Notes: a model not told the origin generated them from the letters alone. 48,155 nucleotides of DNA from Mycobacteriales bacterium (GCA_013362805.1 JABFVL010000069.1:1-48155); one strand, 5' to 3'; positions 36,326 through 44,193 are shown, numbered from the stretch's first letter. Program-made: numbers and translations.

Positions 36326-37459
36326 ATGAAAATTACGAGAACTGTTTTAACCGGAGGCTGCGCGGCACTTACAGCGCTGACCCTCATGACCGGCTACGCC
36401 CAAGCGGCAGCCTCATCACCGCCCCCACGCTCAGTGTTACAAAGCCAGATGGAGGCTCTCGTCGCCGCCGGCGCACCAGGGGTAAACGTTGAGGTGCGCG
36501 ACGAGAAGGGCACCTGGAACGGTGTCGCTGGCACCGGCGACACCACAACCAATAGTGCCCCAAACGCCGGGGGCAAATTCCGGATCGGCAGCGTCACGAA
36601 AACCTTCACCGCCACGGTAATCATGCAGCTGGTCGCTGAAAAGCACATCGAACTCGACGCCTCTATCAATGAGTATTTGCCAGGCTTACTGCCCTACGCC
36701 GAACCTATTTCCGTAAGACAGCTGCTACGGCACCAAAGTGGTCTATTTGACTACGGCGACGTGGTGTGGGCTAGCCCTCAGGTTGCCTACGACAACCGAA
36801 ACAATAACTATGCCCCCGCCCAACTCGTTGAGATCGCAACGCGGGAGCCCTTGCAGTTCACACCTGGCAGCCAATTCGGCTACTCCAACACGGACTACAT
36901 TGTGTTGGCGATGTTGATCGAAAAAGTCACCGATCACAGTTTTGCCACCGAGCTAAAAAAGAGGATCATTCGCCCCCTCAAGCTACGAGACACCTCACTC
37001 GCCGGATCTTCTCCGACGCTGAAAAACCCGAGCATGCGCGGCTACGAAACGCTCAGCGACGCGGGAGAACTGACAGATGTAACCAGATACAACATGTCAG
37101 TGTCCTGGGCTACCGGTGCAATCACGTCCACAACATCGGATGTCAACCGTTTTTATAAAGCACTCCTGACCGGCAGTCTGCTTCCAAAAGCCCAACTGCA
37201 ACAGATGAAAGAGACCGTGGACGCTTTTCCAGGCTTTGGCTATGGACTCGGCCTTGCTGGAGGAGAAATCTGCGGGCACACCATCTGGGGACATGTCGGC
37301 GGCGTTCCCGGATATCAGACTTCCAGCTTCACCAGCGATGATGGCAAACGGCAAATCACCATCTCGACTAACCGAAGTCTCAGCCAGCCGTCAACGGCGG
37401 AAGATGCGACGAACTCACTATTGGCCACAGAGTTTTGTGGGAAGCCGCCGAAAAAGTGA
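36326..37459 (+). CDS. serine beta-lactamase-family hydrolase (class C / DD-peptidase type)
   Basis: 377 residues from ATG 36326. Signal peptide (CAALTALTLMTGYAQA), then the serine-hydrolase fold with SxxK in GSVTKTFTA, YxN in FGYSNTDYIV, and HVGGVPGYQ in place of KTG. LLRHQSGLFDYGD and SWATGAITSTTSDVNRF are typical of the Beta-lactamase (PF00144) family, which includes D-Ala-D-Ala carboxypeptidases, esterases and class C enzymes. The wall D-Ala-D-Ala carboxypeptidase role is the most likely; true antibiotic resistance cannot be read from the sequence. Confidence 0.88.
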   Translation: MKITRTVLTGGCAALTALTLMTGYAQAAASSPPPRSVLQSQMEALVAAGAPGVNVEVRDEKGTWNGVAGTGDTTTNSAPNAGGKFRIGSVTKTFTATVIMQLVAEKHIELDASINEYLPGLLPYAEPISVRQLLRHQSGLFDYGDVVWASPQVAYDNRNNNYAPAQLVEIATREPLQFTPGSQFGYSNTDYIVLAMLIEKVTDHSFATELKKRIIRPLKLRDTSLAGSSPTLKNPSMRGYETLSDAGELTDVTRYNMSVSWATGAITSTTSDVNRFYKALLTGSLLPKAQLQQMKETVDAFPGFGYGLGLAGGEICGHTIWGHVGGVPGYQTSSFTSDDGKRQITISTNRSLSQPSTAEDATNSLLATEFCGKPPKK

Positions 37460-37518
37460 TCGCGGTGCTATTGCCGATTCATGCGAGACGCCAAGAAAGA
37501 TTAATCGCATTACGCAAA

Positions 37519-37564
37519 TCGGATCGTGGAGGCTTCATCACTGAGCCTCCACGACAGCCGTACC
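37519..37564. repeat. GTGGAGGCT hairpin element, copy A
   Basis: A 46-base element: TCGGAT, an 11-bp perfect stem TCGTGGAGGCT (37524-37534) / AGCCTCCACGA (37544-37554), then CAGCCGTACC. Flanks and stem match copy B at 39912. It follows the beta-lactamase-family gene and may terminate it, though no T run follows. Confidence 0.65.
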
Positions 37565-37644
37565 AAAGTTCCCCTAGACAACGGAGATTTGTCATCGAAT
37601 CAGGCGGCTTTCGAACGAGCTTCCCGCCCACAAACTGATCGAAC

Positions 37645-38127
37645 CTAATGGAAATACCAACCTCTGAAACCGTCGCCCGTGTTCACGTCGGTGACGTGGA
37701 GCCCCAGACTGGGGCTCCACCACAGACACTGCGAAGGTTCGAACTTCAGGCACAGCGTTTCCCGGACATCGGTCCGCTTGTCCCATACCCAATGCTGGTC
37801 CGGGCCACCTGTGCAATCAAACATTTCCAACGTCCGAAAAGGCATTTCGGGACGTTTAACGGCGGTGACGCACTTGCCGTTCCACGCGCTCTGAATGTCA
37901 CCGTCAATGGTCGCGCCGCCCGCCCATCGTTGATTTATGGCGTCATTGCATTCCCAGAGAACTAGCGGCGCACCGTTGCTGTCATTGAACTGAAAAATGT
38001 CCACACAGCGGTCTTCTTTTCCCCTGGGCCGCAAGTCCGCGCCGTCTAGTGCCAGGGTCGGAGCTGCCCCTCGCAACGCCGTCACCAGTACGATCGTCGC
38101 GACCACGAAGACAATTCGACGAACCAT
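37645..38127 (-). CDS. secreted ricin-type beta-trefoil lectin protein
   Basis: 160 residues from ATG 38127 (AAGGAA upstream). Signal peptide (IVFVVATIVLVTAL), then a single ricin-B-like trefoil: CVDIFQFNDSNGAPLVLWEC with NQRW, GKCVTAVKRPEM with DQHW, and CLKFEPSQCLWWSPSLGLHV. The QxW repeats and paired cysteines are the family's marks. Such domains bind galactose- or xylose-containing sugars. No catalytic domain is attached. A perfect 12-bp inverted repeat lies within its 3' part (37696-37720). Confidence 0.87.
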   Translation of the reverse strand: MVRRIVFVVATIVLVTALRGAAPTLALDGADLRPRGKEDRCVDIFQFNDSNGAPLVLWECNDAINQRWAGGATIDGDIQSAWNGKCVTAVKRPEMPFRTLEMFDCTGGPDQHWVWDKRTDVRETLCLKFEPSQCLWWSPSLGLHVTDVNTGDGFRGWYFH

Positions 38128-38198
38128 CACGTTCCTTTCGTCCCCCGCGCTCTGGCGTGACGAGCACGGTGTGGCACATCACGCCGGAAGCGCTGTTG

Positions 38199-38543
38199 TC
38201 AGCAAACGTAAAGGTTCCAGACGAAGGTAATTTGACTTTGAATACAGCCCCAACTGCGCCCGGTTTGTTGGCCGAATTGTTGGCCGGCGCGCATGCAGTC
38301 CTCCCAATACCAAAACCAGTCCGCATATTGACATGAGGCCTTAACAATCCTCACCTCTTCGACGGGCACGTTGAGCTTTTCACTGATCTGTCGCGCGATC
38401 GTTTGCTCGTTCACCGCCGCATGAACGAGTTCGCGCCCAGGCTCCGCCGCAGCCACTGGTGAAGCTGGAGCGAACATCAAAAACGCGACGGCCAGGAAGG
38501 CCACCCCTATCAGGGGGCTAGTGACACGCAGTAAAAGTTTCAT
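38199..38543 (-). CDS. small secreted Cys/Trp-rich protein
   Basis: 114 residues from ATG 38543 (GGAG seven bases upstream). Signal peptide (LIGVAFLAVAFLMFAPASPV, cleaved near AAAEP). The mature part has a helical region (NEQTIARQISEKLNVPVEEV) and a tail rich in Trp and four Cys (SCQYADWFWYWEDCMR, SWGCIQ, LYVC). I do not recognise a family. It ends 71 bases before the lectin gene on the same strand; co-transcription is possible. Confidence 0.7.
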   Translation of the reverse strand: MKLLLRVTSPLIGVAFLAVAFLMFAPASPVAAAEPGRELVHAAVNEQTIARQISEKLNVPVEEVRIVKASCQYADWFWYWEDCMRAGQQFGQQTGRSWGCIQSQITFVWNLYVC

Positions 38544-38621
38544 CAGCAGCTCCATTCAGTCACCAGGCCAGCTCGAACTGGCCTAACAGAAGGATGCGCT
38601 CCGCCAACACTGCGGCGGTAT

Positions 38622-38635
38622 CCCCAAATTTGGGG
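38622..38635. promoter_or_regulatory. perfect palindrome CCCCAAATTTGGGG
   Basis: A 14-base perfect palindrome in the divergent gap between the secreted-peptide gene (38543, minus) and the LuxR-type regulator (38692, plus). The position fits an operator, possibly bound by the regulator itself. Confidence 0.55.
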
Positions 38636-38691
38636 GGTGTGCGAAGAATAAAACCAAGCTGGCGATTACTAAGTGTGAGATTCTAAGTAAC

Positions 38692-39732
38692 GTGCGCCAC
38701 AATCAGGACCGATTAATACATCAATTCGCCTCGGCGCTCACACACGAGAGCCACCCGGACAAAGTCGGAGAAGAGCTCTCGAACGTCATTACGTCCCATG
38801 TGGCACATGACGCGCTACGACTAGTAGCCACCAGCCCAGCGACAGGGCTAGGCCTGGGCTCGTTTAGCTTCTGGCATCAATACGATCCGGCGCTCAACAC
38901 CGCGCTAGCGCTCAATCGCTACGCCGGAGGCGACCCATCCTCGCCTGTGGACCTGGCCCGACGCACGATACCAATCGGGATCGTTGGCGGCGATGACGCA
39001 CCGAGCGATCGATTGGTGCGAAAAGTCCTGGCCGCCCACGGAGCTAGCAGCGAGCTACGTCTATTGCTGCGGAACCCGCGGGGCGTTTGGGGAATATTGT
39101 GCCTGGTGCGGGGCGAAGACCGCGCACCTTTCACGCCAGAGGAGGCGCATCGAGCGAGCAAGCTCGGGCCGGCGCTAGTGGCCGCGCTTCAAGCTCACGT
39201 GACAGCGGGGCCGCTTTTGCCCCAATCTCCGGCGCTCGCCCCGGGTGTCATCGTGGTGGGCGCTGACCACAAGGTGCGCTCCTTCACCCCGCAAGCACGC
39301 GCGTGGCTACAGCAGATGTGGGCACCGGATCAGAACGGTCTACCGGACTGGATAGCGACCATGTTTCCGAGCACCTTGTCCAGAGAAGTGCGCGCTGGCG
39401 TTAATGGCCCAATAGGACATTCACTCAGCTGCGCACCGGCGGTGACATTCGGCCGCTGGGTGGCGATCGACGGACAAATGCTGGATGACGACGTCGCGAT
39501 CGTTATTCAAGCGGCCCGCGGCGAGCTATTGCTCCCCTCCTTTTGCGACTGGCATGGCATCACCCCGCGAGAACGGCAGGTCATCGAATTCCTCGTCAAA
39601 GGGGCAACGATCCCACAACTGGCCCGTATTTTGGACCTCTCCCGCCATACGATCAATGACCATCTTAAAAGTGTGTTTCGCAAGACTGGCGCCTACGGAC
39701 GCGCCGAGCTGCTCGCCGCGCTGACCGCATAG
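38692..39732 (+). CDS. LuxR-type transcriptional regulator with GAF/PAS-like N-terminus
   Basis: 346 residues, GTG start at 38692. The first ~190 residues look like a GAF-type sensor (LRLVATSPATGLGLGSFSFW, SELRLLLRNPRGVWGILCLV), then a PAS-like part (GVIVVGADHKVRSFTPQARA). The C-terminal LuxR HTH is GITPRERQVIEFLVKG and IPQLARILDLSRHTINDHLK SVF. No receiver domain, so not a classical two-component regulator. It is divergent from the secreted Cys-rich and lectin genes and is the likely controller of this block. The signal is unknown. Confidence 0.88.
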   Translation: MRHNQDRLIHQFASALTHESHPDKVGEELSNVITSHVAHDALRLVATSPATGLGLGSFSFWHQYDPALNTALALNRYAGGDPSSPVDLARRTIPIGIVGGDDAPSDRLVRKVLAAHGASSELRLLLRNPRGVWGILCLVRGEDRAPFTPEEAHRASKLGPALVAALQAHVTAGPLLPQSPALAPGVIVVGADHKVRSFTPQARAWLQQMWAPDQNGLPDWIATMFPSTLSREVRAGVNGPIGHSLSCAPAVTFGRWVAIDGQMLDDDVAIVIQAARGELLLPSFCDWHGITPRERQVIEFLVKGATIPQLARILDLSRHTINDHLKSVFRKTGAYGRAELLAALTA

Positions 39733-39858
39733 CGAAGTGACCCACGAGGGTAAAAGCATTCTTCGCCGTAAGGAGGTTAAAGGCCGCTCAATCGAGCGTA
39801 CCTACACTCGGGGTGCCCCCCCGCACATCTGCCTGAAGCATTTATTGGACAAGATCAC

Positions 39859-39891
39859 ATCGCGCGGGATAGACCGCCAGCGCGCGATTTT
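39859..39891 (+). terminator. intrinsic terminator after the LuxR-type gene
   Basis: ATCGCGCG (39859-39866) pairs with CGCGCGAT (39881-39888), 8 bp, 14-base loop, followed by TTTT. Confidence 0.65.
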
Positions 39892-39911
39892 GGGGAGAGT
39901 TCGACCCGGAG

Positions 39912-39956
39912 TCGGATTGTGGAGGCTCTAACCGGAGCCTCCACCACAGCCGTGCC
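39912..39956. repeat. GTGGAGGCT hairpin element, copy B
   Basis: A 45-base element matching 37519-37564: TCGGAT, stem GTGGAGGCTC (39919-39928) / GAGCCTCCAC (39935-39944), then CACAGCCGTGCC. Stem and flanks are conserved and the loop differs, as expected of a structured repeat. Confidence 0.65.
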
Positions 39957-40009
39957 GAATGTGTGCCGAAGTTGGCTTAGAAATGCTTAACGAAACACAT
40001 TCATACTGG

Positions 40010-40081
40010 CTGGGGTACCAGGACTCGAACCTAGACTAACGGAACCAGAAACCGTCGGGCTGCCAATTACCCCATACCCCA
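40010..40081 (-). tRNA. tRNA-Gln (anticodon CTG)
   Basis: 72 bases on the minus strand, CCA encoded at 40007-40009. Acceptor TGGGGTA/TACCCCA, discriminator G, anticodon loop TTCTGGT, T-arm CTAGG/CCTGG with one T-G pair. The anticodon stem ACGGT/TCCGT has a T-T mismatch next to the loop. Confidence 0.93.
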
Positions 40082-40178
40082 GGGGTCGCACAATTGTGAA
40101 CAAACCTGCCCACGCCGTTGCGACTCCACGTACTTTACCGGACAGCGCGTGCCGCGTTGCACCGCCCCAGCTGACCCG

Positions 40179-40973
40179 CTAAGCCGCAGCTTTCTCGACA
40201 ACAGGGTTGACCAGGGTGCCAATACCCTCCACGGTGGCGCGCATGATGTTGCCACCGGCCAGAGCGCTGGTGCCCTGCGGCGTTCCGGTGAGCAACACAT
40301 CTCCCGGCAGAAGCGTCATGATGTGCGAGACGTAAGAAATAAGAGTGGCGATGTCGTGGGTCATCGATTTGATGCTGTCGCGCTGCCGCATTTCGCCATC
40401 AACTTCGCAGGAAAGCTCTTGCCCGTCGGGGCGAAAGTCGGTGTCGATCCATGGGCCGATTGGGCAGAAAGAGTCGTGAGATTTAGCCCGGGTGAAGTGG
40501 CCATCTGATTTGAGCTGGTCAAAAGCGGTGATGTCGTTGGCCACGGTGTACCCGAAAACACTGTCGAGGGCGCGGTCGTGTTTCACGTTTCGCGCGCCCC
40601 GGGCGCCAATGACAACAGCGAGCTCGACTTCGTGAATCGTGTTCTTACTGTCGACGGGCAGGCGCACCGCATCGTTGGGACCGATGACCGTTGTTGAGGG
40701 TTTGAGGAAGATGCGCGGAGTGGTGAGTTCACTTTGTCCGATCTCGGCGGCAATGGCTGGGTAGTTTCCGGCCACGCCCACTACTTTGCTGGGCAAGATC
40801 GGCGAGAGCAGTCGGACGTCGTTCAAGGCCCAGCGCTGACCGGTGAAGGTAATCTCCCCAAACGGATGACCTTCGATTTCGGCAACCGTGAGAGCATCGA
40901 GTGGAGCGCCCTGCTCTCCTTCTACAACACCAAAAGCGGCACCGGCGGGGTGGACGAAGCGAACAAATCGCAT
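40179..40973 (-). CDS. fumarylacetoacetate hydrolase family protein
   Basis: 264 residues. FAH-superfamily fold: KVVGVAGNYPAIAAE, IFLKPSTTVIGPNDAVRLP, the metal-binding IHEVELAVVIG, YTVANDITAFDQLK, and GDVLLTGTPQGTSALAGG. Members hydrolyse or decarboxylate acylpyruvate-type compounds (HpcE/HpaG, acylpyruvase); the exact substrate is unknown. GGAA precedes ATG 40973. In Streptomyces-like genomes this gene lies next to gltX and the leu regulator; gltX is not here. Confidence 0.9.
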   Translation of the reverse strand: MRFVRFVHPAGAAFGVVEGEQGAPLDALTVAEIEGHPFGEITFTGQRWALNDVRLLSPILPSKVVGVAGNYPAIAAEIGQSELTTPRIFLKPSTTVIGPNDAVRLPVDSKNTIHEVELAVVIGARGARNVKHDRALDSVFGYTVANDITAFDQLKSDGHFTRAKSHDSFCPIGPWIDTDFRPDGQELSCEVDGEMRQRDSIKSMTHDIATLISYVSHIMTLLPGDVLLTGTPQGTSALAGGNIMRATVEGIGTLVNPVVEKAAA

Positions 40974-41195
40974 GTTTCTTCCTTGTTCGGGTCAAAGTGG
41001 TAGGAGGCGAGCCTGCTTGATAAGAACGCAATCGTATCCGTTGCGATAAATAAACAGCAGGTCACCCAACATCAATGTGCATTAAGCTCCTAAGATCTAC
41101 ATTCTGGCGGGTGACGCAAATAATGCAGACCGCACACGGCAAAACCTGCCAATGGCGTTAATACCGGGCAGAAGGTAATGACGTCAGATAAGTCC

Positions 41196-41209
41196 GCGGG
41201 AATTCCCGC
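41196..41209. promoter_or_regulatory. perfect palindrome GCGGGAATTCCCGC
   Basis: A 14-base palindrome whose end lies 23 bases before the GTG at 41233 and just upstream of the AAGGAG site. It could be an operator or a 5'-leader hairpin. Confidence 0.45.
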
Positions 41210-41232
41210 ACTAATATTAAGGAGCCATCGGC

Positions 41233-42420
41233 GTGCGTAGTGACATTCGCAAGCGCCTTGGGCGGACGGCAGCGGGCATCGCCACCATTGTGACCGCAGC
41301 CGCTTTATCAACGGCTTTCAGTTCCCCGGCCGCCGCCGAGGAAGTTACGCCATCCCCTGAGACGCCACTGATCGCTGTAGACCTGGGCGGAAACGAACCG
41401 GAACCAGCACCCAGTGAAGCCCCAGCCCCATCCACCACCACCAAAGAAGCCCAGGCTTCGCCCTCAACTGGTCTCGGCGCCCTCGACGTCGCCGATATCT
41501 CGTTGAATGTGAGCACATCAGGTGGACGAGACACGTTCACCACCACCATCACGGTCACGAACAACAGCTTGTTGCCCGCCACCGGCGTAAACATCACCGG
41601 CAGCATCAACGGCGCATCTTTGTCCGGCGATTGCGTAAGTGGCAGCAATGTCTACTGCGAAATCGGCTCCATGGGTGCGGGCGAATCCGTGACCAAGGTG
41701 ATCAACGGCACCGTGCTCACCCCAACAGCTGGCGAAACCGTTTCCGGAAGCATCTCGGCATCAGGTGTGCCAGACCTGGACCCAAGCAACAATGACGGTT
41801 CGGTCAACTTCACCGTTCCCAGCAACTATGGGGGCGGCGTCACCGGAACGGTTTTCGATGACGAAAACCGCAACGGCCGTAAAGATGGCGGGGAGGCTGG
41901 CGTAGCCACCACCGTTACTCTCATCGGAAACGACGGACCGCGCACTGTCTCAACCGGCAGTGACGGCACCTACAGCTTTGGCAACGTACTGGGGAACGTC
42001 ACCGTCACAGTGGCAAACCCAGGTGGTTTCACGGGCTTCAGCCGGGGCGACGGTTCTCAAGTCAACGGCGACGGAGCCGCTTCACTCTCCGGCATCGGCG
42101 ACCAGGACTTCCGCGTCATTGGCGCGGGCCTGATCACCGGCGGTGGTGGCGGTGAAGACCCGGGCACTCCAGGTACCCCAGGCACTCCGGGAACCCCCGG
42201 CACGCCTGGTACGCCAGGAACTCCTGGAACCCCGGGCGCTCCGGGTCTCCCAGGCGTCCCCGGGGAGAACGCGGCCCCGGGCGTGGACGACAAACCACTG
42301 CCCACCACCGGTGTTTCGGTGCAAGGCGCGATCGGCGCTGGTGCCGCGGTGTTGGTCGGCGGAATCGCACTAACAATGGCCGCACGTCGCCGCCGTGACG
42401 AAGGCGACGCGACCGCATAA
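41233..42420 (+). CDS. LPXTG surface protein with collagen-like repeat
   Basis: 395 residues from GTG 41233 (AAGGAG eight bases upstream). Signal peptide (IATIVTAAALSTAFSSPAAA), Pro/Ser linker, a DUF11-like domain (about residues 95-195: TTTITVTNNSLLPATGVNIT), and an SdrD-B/Cna-B-like domain (GVTGTVFDDENRNGRKDGGE, with a calcium-type Asp/Asn loop). A collagen-like Gly-X-Y tract follows (PGT eight times then PGAPGLPGVPGE), then the sorting signal LPTTG, a helix and RRRR. Covalently anchored adhesin or surface filament is the likely role. Confidence 0.92.
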   Translation: MRSDIRKRLGRTAAGIATIVTAAALSTAFSSPAAAEEVTPSPETPLIAVDLGGNEPEPAPSEAPAPSTTTKEAQASPSTGLGALDVADISLNVSTSGGRDTFTTTITVTNNSLLPATGVNITGSINGASLSGDCVSGSNVYCEIGSMGAGESVTKVINGTVLTPTAGETVSGSISASGVPDLDPSNNDGSVNFTVPSNYGGGVTGTVFDDENRNGRKDGGEAGVATTVTLIGNDGPRTVSTGSDGTYSFGNVLGNVTVTVANPGGFTGFSRGDGSQVNGDGAASLSGIGDQDFRVIGAGLITGGGGGEDPGTPGTPGTPGTPGTPGTPGTPGTPGAPGLPGVPGENAAPGVDDKPLPTTGVSVQGAIGAGAAVLVGGIALTMAARRRRDEGDATA

Positions 42421-42435
42421 TCCAAAACCGAATAG

Positions 42436-42478
42436 AAAAATATGGGCGACCCCGTGGTGCGGGGTCGCCCATATTTTT
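42436..42478. terminator. strong terminator, 18-bp perfect stem
   Basis: 42436-42453 pairs perfectly with 42461-42478 around GTGGTGC. T-rich on the plus strand and, read in reverse, T-rich on the minus strand too, so it serves both the surface-protein gene and convergent cimA. Confidence 0.93.
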
Positions 42479-42489
42479 TACAGCAGCGG

Positions 42490-44094
42490 TTACGCCGGTC
42501 GTGGCAGACCATATGTAAGAGAATCCACAAGTGCGAGCCATGAGGCTTCAATAACGTTGTCGTGCACACCAACGGTGGTCCAGGTTCGCGTGCCATCGCT
42601 GGTGTCGATAAGTACTCTGGTCACCGCGTCGGTGCCAGCCCGCCCATCCAATATGCGCACCTTGTAGTCGGCGAGTTCGAGCTTGGCCAACTCGGGATAG
42701 CGGCGGCTCAGCGCCTGCCGCAACGCGTGGTCCAGAGCGGATACTGGCCCATTGCCTTCGGCGGTAGCGATGACGCGTTCGAGGCTCTCACCGACCTCAT
42801 CGAGCGGCACTAGCACCTTGACTGTCGCCTCACTGATAACTTCTCCGGCCCGATTCTCCACGCTCGCACGGTATGACTCGAGGAAAAACGGGGCTCGCAC
42901 TTCACCGGCGACTTCGGAGCGGACCAGGAGCTCGAAGGAAGCGTCAGCCGCTTCGAAAGACCAGCCCTGGGCCTCCAATGTCTTTACTTTCTCGGTGACT
43001 CCGCTGACCACCTCGGGATGACCGGTCAGGTCCATGCCAAGCTCGCGTGCTTTGAGCTCGATAGAGGCCCGACCGGCCATCTCGGTCACCAAGATGCGCA
43101 TATCGTTGCCGACCGCACCGGGCTCCATGTGGTTATAGAGCTCCGGATTGACTTTGATCGCGCTGGCGTGCAGGCCCGCCTTGTGAGCGAACGCGCTGGC
43201 TCCGACATACGCCTGATGGTTGTTTGGGCGCATGTTGGCGATCTCGGCTATCGCGTGCGAGACGCGCACCATTTCCGCGAGGCCCGCCGGCGGCAGGACG
43301 CGAAGATTCATTTTTGTTTCAAGCGCCGCCGCGACGGCGAACAGATCGGCGTTTCCAGTGCGCTCGCCGTATCCGTTCGCGGTGCATTGGGCGTGGGTCG
43401 CCCCGGCCTCAACGGCGGCGAGCGTGTTCGCGACAGCGCAGGCGGTGTCGTCTTGGCAGTGAATTCCCAGTTCAAACCCGCCCCGTTGCCGCACTTCGAG
43501 GACGGTCCGGTAGACGCCGAGTGGCAGCATGCCCCCGTTGGTGTCGCACAAAACGCCGAGTTCGGCGCCGGCATTCACCGCCGCTTCGATGACGCGAAGG
43601 CCGTAATCACGGTCGGCTTGGTACCCGTCGAAGAAGTGTTCGCAGTCAAGGAATACTCGACGTCCATGTTCGACGAGATAGGCGACGGTGTCGGCAACCA
43701 TCGCGAGGTTTTCGGCGGTGGTGGTTCGAAGCGCTTGTTCCACGTGTCGCACATCTGATTTGGCCACCAACGTGACGACGGGCGCGCCCGATTCCAGTAG
43801 CGCGGCGACTTGGCGGTCTTCGGTGACTTTAGTTCCGGCTTTGCGAGTGGCACCGAAGGCGACGAGTTGGGCGTTCTTCAGCGCGAGCTCACCGGCGAGG
43901 GCGCGTTGGAAGAACTCGGTATCTTTGGGCATAGCGCCTGGCCAGCCGCCTTCGATGAACCCAACTCCGAATTCGTCTAGCAGTTTGGCAACGGCGAGTT
44001 TGTCGCTTACGGAGTAGGAAATACCTTCGGCCTGGGCCCCATCGCGCAAGGTGGTGTCATAGAGCTGAAAGCTTTGGGGGCTGGGCGATGTCAT
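42490..44094 (-). CDS. cimA: (R)-citramalate synthase
   Basis: 534 residues from ATG 44094 (AAAGG upstream). Homologue of 2-isopropylmalate synthase: N-terminal TIM barrel (LYDTTLRDGAQAEGISYSVS, LGIHCQDDTACAVANTLAAV, QCTANGYGERTGNADL) and C-terminal LeuA allosteric domain (about residues 400-520, DYKVRILDGRAGTDAVTRVL). The sequence YDTTLRDGAQ and total length are typical of CimA rather than LeuA. It makes citramalate from pyruvate and acetyl-CoA for threonine-independent isoleucine synthesis, feeding LeuCD. The upstream attenuator supports that role. Confidence 0.93.
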   Translation of the reverse strand: MTSPSPQSFQLYDTTLRDGAQAEGISYSVSDKLAVAKLLDEFGVGFIEGGWPGAMPKDTEFFQRALAGELALKNAQLVAFGATRKAGTKVTEDRQVAALLESGAPVVTLVAKSDVRHVEQALRTTTAENLAMVADTVAYLVEHGRRVFLDCEHFFDGYQADRDYGLRVIEAAVNAGAELGVLCDTNGGMLPLGVYRTVLEVRQRGGFELGIHCQDDTACAVANTLAAVEAGATHAQCTANGYGERTGNADLFAVAAALETKMNLRVLPPAGLAEMVRVSHAIAEIANMRPNNHQAYVGASAFAHKAGLHASAIKVNPELYNHMEPGAVGNDMRILVTEMAGRASIELKARELGMDLTGHPEVVSGVTEKVKTLEAQGWSFEAADASFELLVRSEVAGEVRAPFFLESYRASVENRAGEVISEATVKVLVPLDEVGESLERVIATAEGNGPVSALDHALRQALSRRYPELAKLELADYKVRILDGRAGTDAVTRVLIDTSDGTRTWTTVGVHDNVIEASWLALVDSLTYGLPRPA

Positions 44095-44140
44095 AGGTGA
44101 CCTTTCTCGGCTGCGGGGAAAAGGGTTCCAGAAAACAAGA

Positions 44141-44166
44141 AGACCCCCCACGGACGTGGGAGGTCT
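44141..44166 (-). terminator. attenuator terminator in the cimA leader
   Basis: On the minus strand AGACCTCCCACG (44166-44155) pairs with CGTGGGGGGTCT (44152-44141), 12 bp with one G-T wobble, followed by TCTTGTTTTC. It lies between the leader peptide and cimA. Confidence 0.8.
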
Positions 44167-44193
44167 GCGCGCTGACTGGAGTTGTCAGCGCGC
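44167..44193 (-). promoter_or_regulatory. leader hairpin overlapping the leader stop codon
   Basis: GCGCGCTGAC (44193-44184) pairs with GTCAGCGCGC (44176-44167), a 10-bp perfect stem. Its first base is the last base of the leader stop codon, and it abuts the terminator, so ribosome position should decide which hairpin forms. Confidence 0.65.

Larger units (their letters stand above)
39733..40009. other. intergenic region between LuxR gene and tRNA-Gln
   Basis: 277 bases holding a terminator (39859-39891) and hairpin element copy B (39912-39956). A 64-codon open frame at 39737 has no protein features and crosses both hairpins, so I do not call it. Confidence 0.5.

Noticed and set aside
36238..36492. 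84-codon open frame upstream of and overlapping the beta-lactamase-family gene
   Set aside because: It overlaps the true gene in another frame, lacks a ribosome-binding site, and ends in an Arg-rich shadow sequence.
39737..39931. 64-codon open frame after the LuxR-type gene
   Set aside because: It runs through a terminator and the hairpin element, with no ribosome-binding site or protein features.
35955..40081. Integrative element between the two tRNA genes
   Set aside because: No integrase, excisionase, relaxase or duplicated tRNA 3' end could be found, so I report only the unusual spacing.
42164..42260. Short tandem repeats that could suggest a CRISPR array
   Set aside because: They are in-frame codons for the PGT collagen tract. 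The similar array in HU is the KAT tail. No CRISPR array or cas gene is seen in the window.
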